From positions 1 through 23,125 of the IMG/VR virus record IMGVR_UViG_3300021957_002893: a stretch of DNA of 23,125 nt, one strand, 5' to 3'. Of the stretch, positions 20,961 to 23,125 are shown piece after piece (within the stretch, counting starts at the first letter, position 1; every line of letters starts with the position of its first letter). This DNA comes from a virus. The notes under the pieces are model-generated. The model had not been told where the DNA came from. It searched no databases and saw only the letters and a program-made list of their open reading frames with translations. A program made the translations under genes and the position numbers.

Positions 20961-21715
20961 ACGTCTTAATTTGTGGATATGGTTTCGTAGGGATGGCACA
21001 TGCGCTGTCCCTACAGCCGTATCATAAGACACATGTATATGATCCTATGAAGGGATACAAAGATTGGGTTGACTGTGACGCAGTGATTATAGCTGTATCG
21101 ACACCTGAGAATAAAGATGGCTCGTGTAATATGAATAATGTGTATGAAGTCATTGAACGTGTCAAAGATGATGTGCCAATTCTAATTAAGTCAACAATTA
21201 GTCTTGAGGGTTGGGAACTTATTAACCGCAGTTATCCAGACAGACAGATTACCTTTTCGCCAGAATACTTACGTGCTGAACACGCAATGGAAGACTTTAA
21301 GTCCCAAACATCAGTGTCTATTGGTGGTGGGGATACGAAGTTTTGGACTGATTTGTTATCTGCACTCAGCATACCAGTAAATGTATCTAAGCCTGAGGTT
21401 TTAATTCTTACTAAGTATTTCCGCAACTCTTACCTAGCAATGAAGGTTGCATTCTTCAATCAGATATATGATATGGCAGATGCGACTAACTTAGACCCAC
21501 ACGAACTGTTACAGAGTGTTTCAAACGATCCAAGGATTGGTAAAAGTCACACATATGTTAATGGAGATGATCGTGGGTACGGTGGTCATTGTTTTCCCAA
21601 GGATGTTTCAGCCTTACTAAATACAGCATATACCAAAGGTGTAGATTTGTCTATTCTATCAGAGGCAATGCAATATAATGAAAGGTTGAGAAATGAGAGT
21701 AGGAATAACGTTTAG
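20957..21715 (+). CDS. ugd: Short UDP-glucose/GDP-mannose 6-dehydrogenase-like protein
   Basis: A 252-aa NAD-dependent sugar dehydrogenase from GTG 20957, overlapping the previous stop. Seen are the NAD site ICGYGFVGMAHAL (5-17), IIAVSTPENKDGS, IKSTISLEG (77-85), SPEYLRAEHA (101-110), Lys153 and Asn157 in TKYFRNSYLAMK, and catalytic Cys212 in GYGGHCFPKD (207-216). Full-length enzymes are about 390-430 aa and have a C-terminal UDP-binding domain; here the protein ends soon after the central helical domain, so that domain is absent. It may oxidise a nucleotide sugar, or work with a partner. Its 3' end overlaps the cytidylyltransferase gene by 23 bases, suggesting one pathway. Confidence 0.8.
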   Translation: MNVLICGYGFVGMAHALSLQPYHKTHVYDPMKGYKDWVDCDAVIIAVSTPENKDGSCNMNNVYEVIERVKDDVPILIKSTISLEGWELINRSYPDRQITFSPEYLRAEHAMEDFKSQTSVSIGGGDTKFWTDLLSALSIPVNVSKPEVLILTKYFRNSYLAMKVAFFNQIYDMADATNLDPHELLQSVSNDPRIGKSHTYVNGDDRGYGGHCFPKDVSALLNTAYTKGVDLSILSEAMQYNERLRNESRNNV

Positions 21716-22106
21716 CACATTTGACCTATTACATGCAGGTCATATACAGATGCTTCGTGAAGCTAAGGATCATTGTGACTATCTCATATGTGGACTACAG
21801 GTAGACCCTACACAAGACAGACCAGAAAAGAATTGTCCAGTACAGACCATTGTTGAGCGCTATAGCCAACTTAAAGGTGTCAAGTACGTAGATGAAATCA
21901 TCCCATATGGAACAGAGTCAGATGTAGAAGATATCTTGACAATGTATCAATTAGATGTTAGAATACTAGGAGAAGAATACAGAGATAAAGAGTTTACTGG
22001 CAAAGATATTTGCCGTAGACGCGATATTGATTTATATTTTAATAAGCGTGATCATAGATTCAGTTCTAGTGACTTACGCAAAAGAGTATGTGAAAGGAAT
22101 GAATGA
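21693..22106 (+). CDS. tagD: Cytidylyltransferase, TagD/glycerol-3-phosphate type
   Basis: A 137-aa nucleotidyltransferase with the HxGH motif in FDLLHAGHIQML (10-21; His14, His17), ERYSQLKGVKYVDEIIPY (55-72) and the second signature RFSSSDLRKRV (122-132), equivalent to the RTxGISTT motif. Length matches TagD (about 130). Such enzymes make CDP-glycerol or other CDP-activated alcohols for surface polymers; the true substrate is uncertain (ADP- or CDP-sugar alcohols also fit). It overlaps the dehydrogenase upstream by 23 bases and the next small gene by ATGA. It belongs to the glycan module. Confidence 0.82.
   Translation: MRVGITFSTFDLLHAGHIQMLREAKDHCDYLICGLQVDPTQDRPEKNCPVQTIVERYSQLKGVKYVDEIIPYGTESDVEDILTMYQLDVRILGEEYRDKEFTGKDICRRRDIDLYFNKRDHRFSSSDLRKRVCERNE
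21936..21964 (+). promoter_or_regulatory. Possible internal sigma70-type promoter
   Basis: TTGACA (21936-21941), 17-base spacer and TAGAAT (21959-21964) lie inside the tagD coding region. They could drive the following small genes, but a chance match within coding sequence is possible. Confidence 0.3.
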
Positions 22107-22285
22107 TGACAGAAGGTCCGTTTAAAAGTGCATTTGATGCAGACACAAAAGGTGTTATTCGCAGAGAGATCGTAACCTATCGTGTTAAGAATGGGGTTAT
22201 GACTAAAGAAAGTGCAACTCGTGATTACTATGGTGATAATGATTATAATGATACCATTTCATCACAACCATTGGTACAACGATGA
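22103..22285 (+). CDS. Small conserved phage hypothetical protein, 60 aa
   Basis: A 60-aa protein starting at ATG 22103 (ATGA overlap with tagD; a second ATG follows at once). The pattern VIRREIVTYRVKNGVMTKES followed by RDYYGDNDYNDTISSQPL is a beta-rich small domain I recall in T4-like marine phages. No enzymatic residues are evident. An AAAGGAA stretch about 9 bases upstream is a good ribosome binding site. It overlaps the next gene at 22282. Confidence 0.6.
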   Translation: MMTEGPFKSAFDADTKGVIRREIVTYRVKNGVMTKESATRDYYGDNDYNDTISSQPLVQR

Positions 22286-22476
22286 TAGAACCACGCAAAC
22301 CATATGATGTAAATAAGGTCATGCAAGAAGACTTGAAGCTAATTGATGTTATGCAAGTATTAGCTAATAAAGAAACAAATCCTATTGCAAAAAAGACTTT
22401 GAAAAAAGTAATTAGTCGTTTAATAGAATTAACTAGTAGAGCGCACACTCGTGGGCATTGGACAGGAACAGAATAG
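22282..22476 (+). CDS. Small hypothetical protein, 64 aa
   Basis: A 64-aa, mostly helical basic protein (MIEPRKPYDVNKVMQEDLKL, then IAKKTLKKVISRLIELTSRA). The ATG at 22282 overlaps the previous stop. It is not recognised. The Lys-rich amphipathic middle could bind nucleic acid or another protein, but there is no motif to decide. Confidence 0.5.
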   Translation: MIEPRKPYDVNKVMQEDLKLIDVMQVLANKETNPIAKKTLKKVISRLIELTSRAHTRGHWTGTE

Positions 22477-22484
22477 GAAACATT

Positions 22485-22667
22485 ATGTTTAAACTTTTCG
22501 AGAAAAAACAAGAGAAACCAGATTTGATGGAATATGAGGCTGATGTTATCGTAACTCCAGTCAAAGAACAGATCACAGAAATCTCACCATTGTGGGAAGA
22601 AGTGTTTGAGCGTATGGATGCAATCGAAGCTAAGATCGATTTGCTTTTAGATAATCAAAACTTTTAA
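22485..22667 (+). CDS. Small acidic hypothetical protein, 60 aa
   Basis: The start chosen is ATG 22485 (MFKLFEKKQEKPDLMEYEAD), preceded by AGGAAA; a TTG at 22458 would overlap the previous gene and is less likely. The C-terminal half (SPLWEEVFERMDAIEAKIDL) is probably a helical coil. No known motif. Its stop lies directly before the carbamoyltransferase ATG. Confidence 0.5.
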   Translation: MFKLFEKKQEKPDLMEYEADVIVTPVKEQITEISPLWEEVFERMDAIEAKIDLLLDNQNF

Positions 22668-23125
22668 ATGATCATTGGCATAAGCGAAGGCTTTCATGAT
22701 GCAAGTGTAAGTGTAGTTGATGGTGGTAATATCATTTCAGCTACACATGCCGAACGCTATAGTCGTAAGAAGAATGATCGATGGACGCACCCATCACAAT
22801 ATCCCAAAGATATTGATGCAACAGTAGCATTCTATGAAAAGCCTTGGCTTAAAAAAACTCGACAGATATACTCTGGTCAAGGGTGGAAGCCATGTCGTAC
22901 TGACTATGATGTTTCTTTCAATCATCACAAATCACATGCGGCGGCAGGTTTTTACACGTCTAAATTTGAATCGTGCAACATATTAGTAATTGATGCTATT
23001 GGTGAATGGGATACGGTTTCTATATGGAAAGCTTGGGAAAAGAATGGCGTCCCAAAGATGATCAAGACAAAGAGTTTTAAGTATCCTTACTCTATCGGAT
23101 TGTTCTATTCCGCTGTTACTAGATG
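22668..23125 (+). CDS. Carbamoyltransferase, NodU/CmcH family (partial, runs off window)
   Basis: Starts at ATG 22668 immediately after the previous stop (22665-22667) and is open to the window edge (152 codons). Family signatures are clear: GISEGFHDASVSVVDGGNII (4-23), AERYSRKKND (28-37), the metal/adenylate-binding NHHKSHAAAGFYTS (85-98) with His86, His87 and His90, and DAIGEWDT (109-116). These enzymes carbamoylate hydroxyls using carbamoyl phosphate and ATP, on antibiotics, Nod factors or other metabolites; the phage acceptor is unknown. Neighbouring sugar genes suggest a glycan. The C-terminal part is not visible, so completeness cannot be judged. Confidence 0.85.
   Translation, partial: MIIGISEGFHDASVSVVDGGNIISATHAERYSRKKNDRWTHPSQYPKDIDATVAFYEKPWLKKTRQIYSGQGWKPCRTDYDVSFNHHKSHAAAGFYTSKFESCNILVIDAIGEWDTVSIWKAWEKNGVPKMIKTKSFKYPYSIGLFYSAVTR

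Noticed and set aside
22458-22484. TTG start for the 22485 gene
   Set aside because: It overlaps the preceding gene, and ATG 22485 has its own ribosome binding site.
1-23125. CRISPR array, insertion sequence or integrase
   Set aside because: No direct-repeat/spacer pattern, transposase motif or recombinase is visible; the window looks like a strictly lytic phage segment.

Overview
The window is a tightly packed piece of a T4-like marine myovirus genome. All convincing protein genes are on the + strand, most neighbouring genes overlap by 1-8 bases, GC is roughly 40% by eye, and no intergenic gap exceeds about 155 bases. T4-like identity rests on three things: six perfect copies of the T4-type late promoter octamer TATAAATA at gene boundaries; a gp61-type primase followed by DHFR, thymidylate synthase and class I ribonucleotide reductase genes; and a gp67-like acidic prohead core protein beside small virion-type proteins typical of marine T4-like phages. 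The host is not named by the sequence. A 5-aminolevulinate synthase of the Shemin (C4) pathway suggests an alphaproteobacterial host, but that is inference.

Layout. 1-151: tail of an unidentified gene, a 20-codon ORF and a rho-independent terminator. 172-2733: a four-gene glycan-modifying cassette (methyltransferase, GT32-like glycosyltransferase, sulfotransferase, GT25-like glycosyltransferase). 2725-8760: late region with basic or modular virion-type proteins (two with leaders resembling the T4 capsid-targeting sequence), a GH19 endolysin with a peptidoglycan-binding domain, a gp67-like protein and an overlapping i-spanin/o-spanin pair. 8768-9259: a membrane-anchored coiled-coil protein. 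9256-16456: replication and nucleotide region behind strong sigma70-type promoters: primase, DHFR, ThyA, NrdB (carrying the ATP-cone), NrdA (without it), 5-aminolevulinate synthase and a DUF454/YbaN-like membrane protein, ended by a hairpin. 16523-19882: second glycan module (dTDP-glucose 4,6-dehydratase-like, methyltransferase-like, GT17-sulfotransferase fusion). 19879-20960: promoter, membrane-anchored SleB-like cell-wall hydrolase and small conserved proteins. 20957-23125: a short UDP-sugar dehydrogenase, a TagD-like cytidylyltransferase, three small ORFs and the start of a NodU/CmcH carbamoyltransferase that runs off the end.

How it fits together. The primase-to-RNR block supplies primers and dNTPs for phage DNA synthesis. 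ALAS joined directly to nrdA suggests the phage also raises host tetrapyrrole/heme precursor supply. The two glycan modules could decorate the virion or remodel the host surface (for example against superinfection). Lysis is well equipped: GH19 endolysin, spanin pair and a second SleB-type hydrolase. The best candidates for new biology are the ALAS-DUF454 pair in an RNR operon, the ATP-cone placed on NrdB, the GT17-sulfotransferase fusion, the CTS-like leaders and an antisense membrane-type ORF in the nrdB leader.
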